A stretch of 13,721 nt of DNA from Oscillospiraceae bacterium. GTDB taxonomy: Bacteria; Bacillota; Clostridia; Oscillospirales; Acutalibacteraceae. Location: contig JAFLUK010000017.1 of NCBI GenBank assembly GCA_022508865.1, positions 3,072-16,792 on the forward strand, given 5' to 3'. The notes beneath the pieces are model-generated. The model worked only from the letters and a program-made list of their open reading frames with translations, was not told the origin of the DNA and made no database searches. The translations under genes and the position numbers were made by a program. Shown in pieces: positions 5,678 to 13,539 of this stretch (position 1 is its first letter; every line of letters starts with the position of its first letter).

Positions 5678-6877
5678 TTAGTAGCTTGTTGAAGTACCAA
5701 AATAGCTATAGAAAGGAGATTTGTAGGTTTTCTTTCCAACCTTAATCTTAGGCAGAATATTAACGTAGTAGTAAGTATTTCTTGAAAGTCTTTTTTTACC
5801 ATACTTTGTAACATTGATAGAAGTTTTCTTATAATTGGATTTAAACTTTTTACCTTTGCTATTGTAGGAAGTGGAAACGTAGATATCGTAGCTTACTTTT
5901 CCGCCCTTAACCTTTGACCAAGAAAACTTGAGAGAATTCTTTGTTTTGGATATTATTGATAAGTTTTTAACTCCAAGTGTAAAATACTTATAATCCGACC
6001 ATTTTCCATAGGATTTTGAGGTTCCAAACTCAGAATAAGAACGGGTCTTTGCCTTATAGAACTGTCCTTTTTTCAGATTTGCAATTCGTGTATCGTTTGT
6101 TGACTTTACAACGGTTGATTTCTTGTCTGCTTTATACACATAGATGTTGTATCCGTCCTGATATTTAAGGTCAGGTCCTGCAAAATAAACAACGCCGAGG
6201 CTGTCATAACATGAACTAAGTGAAGGAGTTTTACCCTTTTGAGGAGTAAGAGTAAGATTGTAGTCAGATATATATGAGTAGTAACCGATTGCGTCATAGC
6301 CGTTTACGGTTCTTGCAGGTTTAACATAAAGACTGCTGAAATCAAAATCTTTTTTATTAGAAAGCTTGCTGATAGTGTATGAAGTCTTTGTTGTTGAACC
6401 TATATATGTTTCAACGCTGTTTTTGTACTTATAGATTTTATAAGAAGTTGCGCCGAGACTTCCTGTCCAGCTGATTGTTAAAGAGTTTGTGGTAGCTTTA
6501 GTCTGCTTTATATTTGTAACAGAGTTAGGCGCAGTAGCTACCGCTACAGGTGAAGATGTTGCACTTGTAAGAAAATGACCGTCAACATAAGGAGTAACCT
6601 TTACATAGTAGGTAGTACCTGCATAACGGTTGTAAACAGTTTCGGAGTAGTTAGTTGCCCATTCTGTATCAACAGTGTATGTACCGTTGGGAGAATTGCT
6701 CCACTCAACTTTGTAACGAGTTGCTCCGTAATACTCATTCCAGCCTATTTCAAAGGAGGAACCTGAAGCACCTATCTGCTTAACACCGGAAACCTGTTCT
6801 ACAGCGCTTACAGACATAGGAACTGCGATAGATAAGAGAATGGTTAAAGTAATAACGATTGATAAAATTCTTTTCAT
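5678..6877 (-). CDS. Secreted fibronectin type III repeat protein with very basic C-terminal half
   Basis: The 399-residue protein has a signal peptide (1-25, ending VSA before VEQ) and then about four fibronectin type III-like units (~28-115, 118-210, 211-300, 303-399). Each shows the pattern of a Trp strand (FEIGWNEY, LTISWTGS, LKFSWSKV), a YK[VI]-type strand (RYKVEWS, SYKIYKY, GYNIYVY, SYDIYVS) and a tyrosine-rich Y-Y-V-x-[VI] strand. There is no catalytic domain, sorting signal, SH3, LysM or choline-binding repeat. Charge is uneven: the first unit is slightly acidic, while the last ~97 residues hold about 23 Lys/Arg and one acidic residue. Binding to anionic wall polymers or host glycans by charge is inference. 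AAAGGA lies 10 bases before the ATG. The gene is separated by 160 bases from the upstream shikimate-kinase-like gene and probably has its own promoter. Confidence 0.85.
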   Translation of the reverse strand: MKRILSIVITLTILLSIAVPMSVSAVEQVSGVKQIGASGSSFEIGWNEYYGATRYKVEWSNSPNGTYTVDTEWATNYSETVYNRYAGTTYYVKVTPYVDGHFLTSATSSPVAVATAPNSVTNIKQTKATTNSLTISWTGSLGATSYKIYKYKNSVETYIGSTTKTSYTISKLSNKKDFDFSSLYVKPARTVNGYDAIGYYSYISDYNLTLTPQKGKTPSLSSCYDSLGVVYFAGPDLKYQDGYNIYVYKADKKSTVVKSTNDTRIANLKKGQFYKAKTRSYSEFGTSKSYGKWSDYKYFTLGVKNLSIISKTKNSLKFSWSKVKGGKVSYDIYVSTSYNSKGKKFKSNYKKTSINVTKYGKKRLSRNTYYYVNILPKIKVGKKTYKSPFYSYFGTSTSY

Positions 6878-6914
6878 AATTATGCTATCCTTTCGTTAAA
6901 AAATTTACGTACAA

Positions 6915-6943
6915 ATATTAACACCGATTAATACAATTTTCAA
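6915..6943 (-). promoter_or_regulatory. Possible promoter of the fibronectin type III gene
   Basis: On the minus strand TTGAAA (6943-6938) and TAATAT (6920-6915) are 17 bases apart, about 40 bases before the start codon. The -10 match is only 4 of 6 and the region is very AT-rich, so this is tentative. The rest of the 160-base gap (6878-7037) shows no clear hairpin or terminator. Confidence 0.4.
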
Positions 6944-7037
6944 TTGATTTTTTAAACAAATAAATATTTATTTTTTGCTATATAATATATAAGATTTTAC
7001 CATGAATTTTGATAAATAAAATAATGCACAAAAAATT

Positions 7038-7538
7038 TTAGATGCTTAATTTTGTTTTTATCTCATTTACTACATCTTCAATACTGCTGTTCTGCGGAAC
7101 GTCAATAATTATGTCTGCATATTCAAGATATTTTGGAGTTCGCTTGTGGTAAAGAGTATCAAGATTTTCTCCCTTTTCCATTGCAATACCCCTTGTATCA
7201 ACATTCTTTACCCTTTTTTTGATTTCTTCTAAAGGAACGTTTATGTAAACACATTTACTGTTCTTTGTGAGATTTTCCATCGCTTTTGGTGAAAACACCA
7301 TTGAGCCGCCTGTGGATATAACAGTGTTGCTTACATTAAGTTTTTCACCTACAATGCCCTCAATTCTTAAAAGTTCGGTCACACCCTTTTTGTTAATAAT
7401 ATTTTGAAGAGTGGTCTTTTCTCTTTCGCAAATAAGCAAATCGGTGTCTACAAAGCCGTAGCCAAGCTCTTTTGCCAAAATAACGCCAACAGTACTTTTT
7501 CCGCAACCGGGCATACCAATTAAAATTATATTGTTCAT
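7038..7538 (-). CDS. aroK: Shikimate-kinase-like P-loop kinase
   Basis: The 166-residue protein has the length and order of shikimate kinase, which phosphorylates shikimate with ATP in aromatic amino-acid synthesis. Visible parts are the P-loop GMPGCGKST (8-16), DTD (31-33; Asp33 is the usual substrate-binding Asp), LLRIEG with Arg58, TGGSM at 76-80, DTRG with Arg116 in the lid, and HKRTPKYLEYAD with Arg133 in the position of the adenine/substrate-side Arg. The usual GGG substrate loop reads GGS, a variant I recall from clostridial shikimate-kinase-like proteins, so a different small substrate is possible. No other shikimate-pathway gene is nearby; it follows pyk by 77 bases that contain a hairpin. 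The ribosome binding site is weak (GGAAGA close to the ATG). The fold is firm, the exact substrate moderately sure. Confidence 0.8.
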   Translation of the reverse strand: MNNIILIGMPGCGKSTVGVILAKELGYGFVDTDLLICEREKTTLQNIINKKGVTELLRIEGIVGEKLNVSNTVISTGGSMVFSPKAMENLTKNSKCVYINVPLEEIKKRVKNVDTRGIAMEKGENLDTLYHKRTPKYLEYADIIIDVPQNSSIEDVVNEIKTKLSI

Positions 7539-7570
7539 TCTTCCATTTCTTCTTTTCTTTTAAAATTTTT

Positions 7571-7594
7571 GCTGACCATAAAAATATGGTCAGC
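7571..7594. repeat. Perfect hairpin between pyk and the shikimate-kinase-like gene
   Basis: GCTGACCATA (7571-7580) and TATGGTCAGC (7585-7594) form a 10-bp stem around AAAA. On the transcribed (minus) strand the stem is followed by AAAAA and only then TTTT, so it is a poor intrinsic terminator. It may be a leaky terminator, an mRNA processing or stability element, or a pause site between the two genes. Confidence 0.7.
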
Positions 7595-7615
7595 AGTAAA
7601 ATAGTCTTAAATATA

Positions 7616-9049
7616 TTAAAGGTCTCTGATGTTCAGTGTATCTGCACCGCCCCTTTTGAGGGTACGGCTTGTGGTAAGAACAATAACTCTGTCTCCCTTT
7701 TGAACAAGACCTGTTTCAAGTGCTTTTTGTGTGCTCTGGGCAGTAATTTCTTCGATAGTTTTCTTTTCCTCGCCTAATATTGAAGAAATACCCCAATAAA
7801 GGCACAGTTTTTTGCAAACCTCTTCATCGGTAACTACTGCAATGATAGGACACTTTGGTCTGTAATGTGCCATAATTCTTGGTACGTGACCTGTGGCTGA
7901 TTCCACCACAATAGCCTTTGCGCCAATGTTTTCTGCAATAGTTTTTGCGCTGGCGCACAGATTTTGTCTTAAACTTTTACCAACCTCATAGGTTTCAATT
8001 AAAGATTCCAAATTAGAGAACTCCCTGTGAGCCTCTGCCTCTTCGCAAATACAGGAAAGCGCCTTTACACTTTCTACAGGATACATACCCGCAGCAGATT
8101 CACCGCTGAGCATTACGGCAGAAGTACCGTCATAAACAGCATTGGCAACGTCGGAAATTTCTGCTCTTGTGGGACGGGGACAGGTTGTCATACTCTCCAG
8201 CATTTGGGTTGCAGTAATAACAAACTTTCCTCTTAACACAGTTTTAAATATAAGCGCCTTTTGAATTTCGGGAAGCTCCATAAAGGGGATTTCCACACCC
8301 ATATCTCCACGAGCTACCATGATGCCGTCCGATTCATCAAGAATATTATCAATGTCATCAACACCTGACTGACATTCTATTTTGGAGATGATTCCAAGAT
8401 GCTCTCCGCCGATAGACTCTATATAATCTCGCAGTGTTCTTACGTCGTCGGCATTTCTTACAAAGGATGCGGCAATTACATTAACACCCATCTTAAGACC
8501 AAAGGCAATGTCCTCTCTGTCCTTGGCGCTTACATATGGCATATTAATATTGTAGTCGGGAATGTTAATGCTTTTTCTGCTGCTTAACACACCGCCGACA
8601 ATTACCTTACAAGTAATTTTATCATCTTCAACAGAGGTTACCTCCATTGTGATTTTTCCGTCATCAAGGAGAAGCTTAAGACCGCTTGTAATATTGTCCT
8701 TTTTCAACTTTTTAATCAGCTTTGGATAGCTTATGGAAACGCCTTCTGAATTGCCCACAGTTTCATCTCTGTAAAGGTAGAAGGTTTGTCCCTCTTTGAT
8801 TTCTGCACTGCCCCCTTCCATATGACCGATACGAACTTCAGGTCCCTTGGTGTCCAGCAACAGCGCAACATTTTTTCCGCTTTCTCTGATAGCATCCTTT
8901 ACAACTGCAAAAGTTTTCTCCAGTTCATCATAATTGCCGTGGGACATATTAAACCGAGCAACATTCATACCTGCATCAATCATTTTAAGAATAGTTTCTT
9001 TGTTGTTGCATGCAGGTCCGATTGTACAAATAATTTTTGTCTGTCGCAT
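7616..9049 (-). CDS. pyk: Pyruvate kinase
   Basis: Pyruvate kinase transfers phosphate from phosphoenolpyruvate to ADP, the final ATP-making step of glycolysis, in the cytoplasm. The 477-residue form contains TKIICTIGPAC, ARFNMSHG (Arg32, Asn34), LLDTKGPEVR (Asp66, Lys68), the B domain (~70-165), the signature IISKIE (catalytic Lys223, metal ligand Glu225), ARGDMGVEIP (Asp249), TATQMLESM and RPTRAEISDVANAV, then the C-terminal effector-binding domain. It ends at a normal length and lacks the extra PEP-utilising domain found on many Bacillus enzymes. The upstream ATG at 9067 encodes the Shine-Dalgarno sequence itself (AAGGAGG within codons 2-4), so the true start is the ATG at 9049, 6 bases after it. 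It lies 46 bases after murF in the same direction, with no terminator between. Confidence 0.97.
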   Translation of the reverse strand: MRQTKIICTIGPACNNKETILKMIDAGMNVARFNMSHGNYDELEKTFAVVKDAIRESGKNVALLLDTKGPEVRIGHMEGGSAEIKEGQTFYLYRDETVGNSEGVSISYPKLIKKLKKDNITSGLKLLLDDGKITMEVTSVEDDKITCKVIVGGVLSSRKSINIPDYNINMPYVSAKDREDIAFGLKMGVNVIAASFVRNADDVRTLRDYIESIGGEHLGIISKIECQSGVDDIDNILDESDGIMVARGDMGVEIPFMELPEIQKALIFKTVLRGKFVITATQMLESMTTCPRPTRAEISDVANAVYDGTSAVMLSGESAAGMYPVESVKALSCICEEAEAHREFSNLESLIETYEVGKSLRQNLCASAKTIAENIGAKAIVVESATGHVPRIMAHYRPKCPIIAVVTDEEVCKKLCLYWGISSILGEEKKTIEEITAQSTQKALETGLVQKGDRVIVLTTSRTLKRGGADTLNIRDL

Positions 9050-9095
9050 AAAAGGCCTCCTTTTCATTTATAATTTATTTTTTATATTATAGTTT

Positions 9096-10463
9096 TTATA
9101 GTTTTATTGATTCGGTCAGGGCTTTTACTATTTCTTCAAAGTGCATTGAATGACTTGCCTTTACAAGGATTGCATCATCTTTTTTGATAATTTGGGGCAG
9201 ACTGTCAATCAGACTTTGAGTACTTTCAAAATGATATCCCTTGGTATTTTTGAGTTCCTGTTGCATTTCTTTTGCAAGAGCTCCCACAGTGAGTAAAATG
9301 TCAACTCCAAGACTTTCGCAGTGTGCACCAACCTGACGATGGAGTGCCAGCTCATCCTTGCCAAGTTCCTTCATATCTCCCAGAATACATACCTTTCTGG
9401 GGTTTTTGAAGTTCATTACTGTGTCAACAGAGGCCATTGTTGATGTGGGATTTGCATTGTAGCAGTCGTCTATAATTGTAAAATTTTCAGTAGTAATAAC
9501 ATTGTTTCTGCCGCTGATTGTGGTGTAGCTTTCTATACCGCGTACAATTTCTTTGTCTGTCATACCAAGACTTTTGCCAATGGCAACAGCCGCCATAGCA
9601 TTTGCCACCATATGATTGCCGATAGCAGGAACGGTAACAGGGATTTTTTTGCCGTCGTAACAAAGGTTGCATTTTATGCCATTCTCACTGTTGTTTTCTA
9701 TTATTTCGCTGTAATACTCATTTTTGCTGTCAAGACCGTAGAAGATGGGCACAATTTCGTTAAATTCCTTAATAGTGCTTAACTTGTCGTCGTCACCATT
9801 TAAAAAGATTTTGCCGTCCTTTTGCATATTGATAAACATTTCTGTTTTTGCCTTTAGTACTCCGTCACGATCACCGAGAAATTCAAGATGACAGCAGCCG
9901 ATATTTGTAATAACACAGTAATCGGGTTTTACTATATCAGAGAGTCTTGTCATTTCACCAAAGTCGGAAATACCCATTTCTATAATGGCAACCTCTGTAT
10001 CTTTTTCCATTGCAAAGAGGGTCAGGGGAACACCAAGCTCGTTGTTAAAGTTGCCTTGGGTTTTGTGGACTATGAATTTTTCTTTCAAAACAGAGGCAAG
10101 CATTTCCTTTGTAGAGGTTTTGCCCACGCTGCCTGTTACTCCGATAAAGGGTATTTTAAACAGACTTCTGTAATATTTTGCAATATCCTTAACAGCCTGC
10201 AATGTGCTTTTTACCTTGATTTGAGGAATAGAACAGTCTGACTTTTCTTCCACAAGGGCGCACACCGCACCTTGACTGTAAGTGCTTTCAACAAAGGAAT
10301 GACCGTCCACTCTTTCCCCCTTTATGGCAACAAACATTGTTCCTGCTGTTGCCTTTCTGGAGTCGGTAAAAATAGAGGTAACCTTGGTGTCGAGTTCCTT
10401 TTTGTTGCCGAAAAATTCTCCTTTACAGCTGTTTAAAATTTCTCTGATGGTAATAGCCTTCAT
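9096..10463 (-). CDS. murF: UDP-N-acetylmuramoyl-tripeptide--D-alanyl-D-alanine ligase
   Basis: MurF adds D-Ala-D-Ala to UDP-MurNAc-tripeptide, the last cytoplasmic ligation of peptidoglycan precursor synthesis. The 455 residues show the N-terminal UDP-binding domain (TDSRKATAGTMFVAIKGE), the ATP loop GVTGSVGKTS (108-117), NFNNELGVP, ITNIGCCHLEFLG, GVLKAKTEMF (Lys206 is the likely carbamylated Lys), DDCYNANPTS (332-341) and the closing KASHSMHFE (435-443). The last motif is usually KxSRxMxxE; here Arg is His. The upstream TTG at 10481 would add six residues; I prefer ATG 10463 because MKAITIREIL matches the usual MurF beginning, though the ribosome binding site (GACGGA) is weak. It follows ddl by 30 bases, so product and substrate enzymes are cotranscribed. 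Confidence 0.96.
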   Translation of the reverse strand: MKAITIREILNSCKGEFFGNKKELDTKVTSIFTDSRKATAGTMFVAIKGERVDGHSFVESTYSQGAVCALVEEKSDCSIPQIKVKSTLQAVKDIAKYYRSLFKIPFIGVTGSVGKTSTKEMLASVLKEKFIVHKTQGNFNNELGVPLTLFAMEKDTEVAIIEMGISDFGEMTRLSDIVKPDYCVITNIGCCHLEFLGDRDGVLKAKTEMFINMQKDGKIFLNGDDDKLSTIKEFNEIVPIFYGLDSKNEYYSEIIENNSENGIKCNLCYDGKKIPVTVPAIGNHMVANAMAAVAIGKSLGMTDKEIVRGIESYTTISGRNNVITTENFTIIDDCYNANPTSTMASVDTVMNFKNPRKVCILGDMKELGKDELALHRQVGAHCESLGVDILLTVGALAKEMQQELKNTKGYHFESTQSLIDSLPQIIKKDDAILVKASHSMHFEEIVKALTESIKL

Positions 10464-10493
10464 AGTAAATCCGTCTTTCAAAAAATAATTTTA

Positions 10494-11540
10494 TCAATAT
10501 TTCTTTAGTGAAACCTGAATAATTTTTTCGCACAGCTCACCGTAGCTGATACCAACTACACCGGCTTCCTGGGGAAGCAGGCTTGTGGGGGTCATACCAG
10601 GTAGTGAGTTAGCTTCAAGGCAATATGTGTTATTGTCCATGTCAAGGAGGAAGTCTATTCTTGCATAGGAATCAAGGTTAAGAGCCTTAAATGCCTTTTC
10701 TGCTTCTCTTTGAAGAATTGTTGTTGTTTCTTCATCAAGGTGAGCAGGACAAACCTCTTGAGTTTTGCCTGCCTGATATTTATTTACATAGTCATAAAAA
10801 CCTGACTTTGGAATAATCTCAATTACGGGAAGAGCCTCGCCCTCAATAACGCCGATTGAAAATTCTCTGCCTTTTACAAACTGTTCAACAAGAACTTCGT
10901 TTTCCCAGATAAAGGCTTCGTCCATAGCCTTTAAAAAGTTTTCTTTGTCTTCAACAAGAGAAACACCAACAGAGGAACCGCCGCTGCAGGGTTTAACAAC
11001 ACAGGGAAAAATATTCCAGCTGTAAAGGCTGCCGTTTTCTTTGTCTGCCTGTGTAAAAACTTCTCCGGCAGGAGTGCCGATTTTATTTTGAATAAGAACA
11101 CTTTTTGTAAGTCCTTTGTTCATTGCAATGGCAGAGCCCAGGTAGTTTGCACCTGTGTATTTTATTCCCAATATGTCAAATGCGGCTTGCAGTTGTCCGT
11201 TCTCTCCCACTCCGCCGTGAAGTGCAAGGAAGGCAATGTCTGCGCTTCTGCAAATTTCTATTATATTCTTGCCAAGATAGCAATTGCTTTTGTCTTGTCT
11301 TTGATCTTTAACAGACTCAATGTCAGGAATTTGCTCTCCTACACCTATGGTATCTGTAAAGGAATAGTTTGTTTCAAACAAATTATCTATATCACAGGTG
11401 TCTTTTTCATATCCCATATATACATCAAGGAAAACGACCTGATGACCTCTTTCTTTAAGAGCAGTATATACCTTATTGCCGGAAGAAATAGAAACTTCTC
11501 TTTCGCTGGAAAGTCCGCCTGACAATACAACAATTCTCAT
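10494..11540 (-). CDS. ddl: D-alanine--D-alanine ligase
   Basis: Ddl makes D-Ala-D-Ala for MurF, encoded next. The 348 residues follow the ATP-grasp plan: GGLSSEREVSISSG at the N-terminus (Glu13 for the first D-Ala), LHGGVGENG (108-115), NKGLTK, KPCSGGSSVGVS (183-194), REFSIGV, the omega loop FYDYVNKY (248-255), then DFLLD and LEANSLPGMTPTSLLP with metal and substrate ligands. The omega loop keeps the Lys-Tyr pair of D-Ala-D-Ala ligases, not the His of VanA-type D-Ala-D-Lac enzymes, so ordinary vancomycin-sensitive wall precursor is expected. AAAGGAG lies 8 bases before the ATG. The gene starts 35 bases after the acyl-CoA synthetase gene ends, with no terminator. Confidence 0.97.
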   Translation of the reverse strand: MRIVVLSGGLSSEREVSISSGNKVYTALKERGHQVVFLDVYMGYEKDTCDIDNLFETNYSFTDTIGVGEQIPDIESVKDQRQDKSNCYLGKNIIEICRSADIAFLALHGGVGENGQLQAAFDILGIKYTGANYLGSAIAMNKGLTKSVLIQNKIGTPAGEVFTQADKENGSLYSWNIFPCVVKPCSGGSSVGVSLVEDKENFLKAMDEAFIWENEVLVEQFVKGREFSIGVIEGEALPVIEIIPKSGFYDYVNKYQAGKTQEVCPAHLDEETTTILQREAEKAFKALNLDSYARIDFLLDMDNNTYCLEANSLPGMTPTSLLPQEAGVVGISYGELCEKIIQVSLKKY

Positions 11541-11575
11541 TGCTTTTTCTCCTTTGTAATTATGATAGTAAAAAA

Positions 11576-13276
11576 CTACAGATTTTTTTCTTCTTCTTGT
11601 CTTTTAATTTTGTTGGTGGAAGTTTTAATAAGAGGAATCTTTGACACAACCACACCTCTTATGGCTTTGTATCCCGGCAGAGTTTTGTTAATGCTTTTTA
11701 TTTCCTGATACAAAGCATTTTTTATTTCTTTTTCGTCTGAAAGGTGGTAAACTCTCTCCATAACGTCAGGGTCATACACGATTTTTACATTTATACGAAC
11801 ATCGTCCTTATCGTTACCATGCTGTTTACCATATATAAGGGATTCCTGAACACCCTCAATTTTATTGATAATGCTTTCCATTTCTTCAGGAAAAACATTT
11901 TTACCGTTTTTAAGAACGATAACATTTTTCTGACGGCCGCAGATAAAAATAAAACCATCTTCGTCTATTCTTGCTAAGTCCCCTGTGTGGAACCAACCAT
12001 TTTGCAAAACTTCGGCCGTAGCATCGGGATTATTGTAGTAACCAAGCATAACATTGGGACCTTTTACAACAAGCTCTCCAATACCCTGCTCATCAGGATT
12101 TGCAATTCTTGCCTCTACACTTGGCACAGGTTTGCCTACTGCTCCGATTTTATGATGCTCATTACTGCTGCTGGCTACAACAGGAGATGTTTCTGTCAGT
12201 CCGTATGCCTGCATAAGATTAAGTCCCAGGGAACGATATCTTCTTTCAATGTCTTTGTCAAGAGGAGCAGCTCCGCTTATAAAATATCTGATGTTACCAC
12301 CCAGCATATTATGAATATGGCTGAAAATCTTTTTCTTTTCTTCCATTGTATCATTCTGATGTTGGGCCTGCAGCTGTAGAATTTCTTCCAGACGATTTTC
12401 TCTTTTCAAAGTTTTTCTGACATGGCCGAATATTTTTTCATAAATTGCAGGAACACAGGCAAAGAAGGTTATCTTGTTGTCGCACAGGTTCTGTACAATT
12501 TTTCTTGCTCCCTTGGCAAATACAATTTTCGCACCCTTATATATGGGAAAAAGAAAACCAACGGTACATTCAAACACGTGGTTAAGGGGCAGAAAAGAAA
12601 GAAAAACATCGTCGCTTGTTATATCAAAGGTTTGCTCTAAATCAAGAAGGTTGGAACAAATGTTATTCTGGGACAGGGCAACAACTTTGGATTTGCTGGT
12701 TGTTCCCGATGTGAACAGCATAACATTCATTGTGTATGGATTTATAACAGCCTTTGTAAACTCGTCAAAGCCGACTTCAAGCAGATGTGTGCCATAGGTA
12801 ATAAGCTCCTGCTGTGAATACACACCGCCGATATGAGCAGGTAAATCCATAGAAATCAAATGTCTTAAACTATTGTGATTACTGAATTTTATTCTTGTAA
12901 GTACATCTCTGTATTTTTCTGTATAAAAAATTGCCTCAACATCTGAACGTTCAATAACGCTTTTTAGTTCATTTTCAGGCAAGGTTTTGTCAATAGGAAC
13001 AACTATTCCTGTTCCGCAAATAATGGAAAGATAGGCAATTTCCCACTGAAAGCAATTGTCTCCGATAATAGCAATTTTTCTACCCTTTAGCCCCATATTT
13101 ATAAGGCTGGTTCCCAAGGCGTTTACTATGCCGAGAATCTCGCTGTATGTATAGTCTTTTGTTTCTCCGTTTATTTCTATATGATATGCAGTTTTGTCCC
13201 CGTATAATTTAGCAGTTTTTTGGAGCATATCCTTTAAATCTGTAATTGCAGGGGGGTTAAAAGTAATATTATCCAT
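11576..13276 (-). CDS. AMP-forming acyl-CoA synthetase (long-chain fatty-acid-CoA ligase-like)
   Basis: The 566-residue ANL-superfamily enzyme activates a carboxylic acid with ATP to an acyl-adenylate and then transfers it, usually to CoA. Motifs in order are the phosphate loop FTSGTTSKSK (188-197), LPLNHVFE, SGAAPLD (334-340), YGLTETSP (358-365), WFHTGDLARIDEDGF with Asp433, CGRQKN with Arg448, GKNVFPEEME, and the C-terminal STNKIKR with the probable catalytic Lys556. The phosphate loop has S-K-S where most members have G-x-P, a variant allowed by the family pattern. There is no carrier-protein or condensation domain. It leads the run ending in ddl and murF, but nothing here shows the acyl substrate; fatty-acid salvage for lipids is the default guess. 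GAGGAG lies just before the ATG. Confidence 0.92.
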   Translation of the reverse strand: MDNITFNPPAITDLKDMLQKTAKLYGDKTAYHIEINGETKDYTYSEILGIVNALGTSLINMGLKGRKIAIIGDNCFQWEIAYLSIICGTGIVVPIDKTLPENELKSVIERSDVEAIFYTEKYRDVLTRIKFSNHNSLRHLISMDLPAHIGGVYSQQELITYGTHLLEVGFDEFTKAVINPYTMNVMLFTSGTTSKSKVVALSQNNICSNLLDLEQTFDITSDDVFLSFLPLNHVFECTVGFLFPIYKGAKIVFAKGARKIVQNLCDNKITFFACVPAIYEKIFGHVRKTLKRENRLEEILQLQAQHQNDTMEEKKKIFSHIHNMLGGNIRYFISGAAPLDKDIERRYRSLGLNLMQAYGLTETSPVVASSSNEHHKIGAVGKPVPSVEARIANPDEQGIGELVVKGPNVMLGYYNNPDATAEVLQNGWFHTGDLARIDEDGFIFICGRQKNVIVLKNGKNVFPEEMESIINKIEGVQESLIYGKQHGNDKDDVRINVKIVYDPDVMERVYHLSDEKEIKNALYQEIKSINKTLPGYKAIRGVVVSKIPLIKTSTNKIKRQEEEKNL

Positions 13277-13337
13277 ATTCTCCTCAACGCACTTTTTATG
13301 TAAAAATCTTTTGTTTTGACCTTAATTTTCCAATATA

Positions 13338-13367
13338 ATAATAGCATACAACATTTATATAAGTCAA
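13338..13367 (-). promoter_or_regulatory. SigA-type promoter for the acyl-CoA synthetase-ddl-murF-pyk run
   Basis: On the minus strand TTGACT (13367-13362) and TATTAT (13343-13338) are 18 bases apart, about 60 bases before the start codon. No other clear promoter was seen within the gaps of the run, so this may drive the whole run. Confidence 0.65.
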
Positions 13368-13457
13368 ACTATAATGGCAAATCATAGGTAAAAAATTAAA
13401 AACCCCGAAATACTTATTATAATGCAATTGTTTTTATGTTCTTTTTTCTTTAAATGA

Positions 13458-13486
13458 TTTATAAAATCTTGCCCCTATTGTATAAT
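13458..13486 (+). promoter_or_regulatory. Promoter of the aldolase gene
   Basis: TTTATA (13458-13463) and a perfect TATAAT (13481-13486) are 17 bases apart. The -35 box matches only 4 of 6, so the -10 is the main support. The transcript would begin near 13493 with a leader of ~47 bases. Confidence 0.6.
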
Positions 13487-13495
13487 AACACTGTA

Positions 13496-13512
13496 TGACA
13501 AGAATTATGTCA
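13496..13512. repeat. Short inverted repeat in the aldolase leader
   Basis: TGACA (13496-13500) and TGTCA (13508-13512) form a 5-base inverted repeat with a 7-base centre, directly at the expected transcript start. It could be an operator half-site pair, but a repeat this short also occurs by chance in AT-rich DNA. Confidence 0.3.
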
Positions 13513-13539
13513 CAAATTTAATTTACGGAGGAATTTAAA

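Noticed and set aside
5569..5814. Minus-strand 81-codon frame overlapping the end of the fibronectin gene
   Set aside because: It runs in a different frame from the clear fibronectin repeats and through the terminator region, so it is a shadow.
7571..7594. Calling the pyk/aroK hairpin a standard intrinsic terminator
   Set aside because: The stem is strong but the transcribed strand has A's, not U's, directly after it, so it is reported only as a hairpin of uncertain role.
10494..11540. A vancomycin-resistance type D-Ala-D-Lac ligase
   Set aside because: The omega loop FYDYVNKY has the Lys-Tyr of D-Ala-D-Ala ligases, and there are no vanH, vanX or van regulator genes nearby.
13490..13515. 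A Rex redox-repressor site before the aldolase gene
   Set aside because: The repeat TGACA-N7-TGTCA does not match the TTGTGAA-N-TTCACAA pattern of Rex sites.
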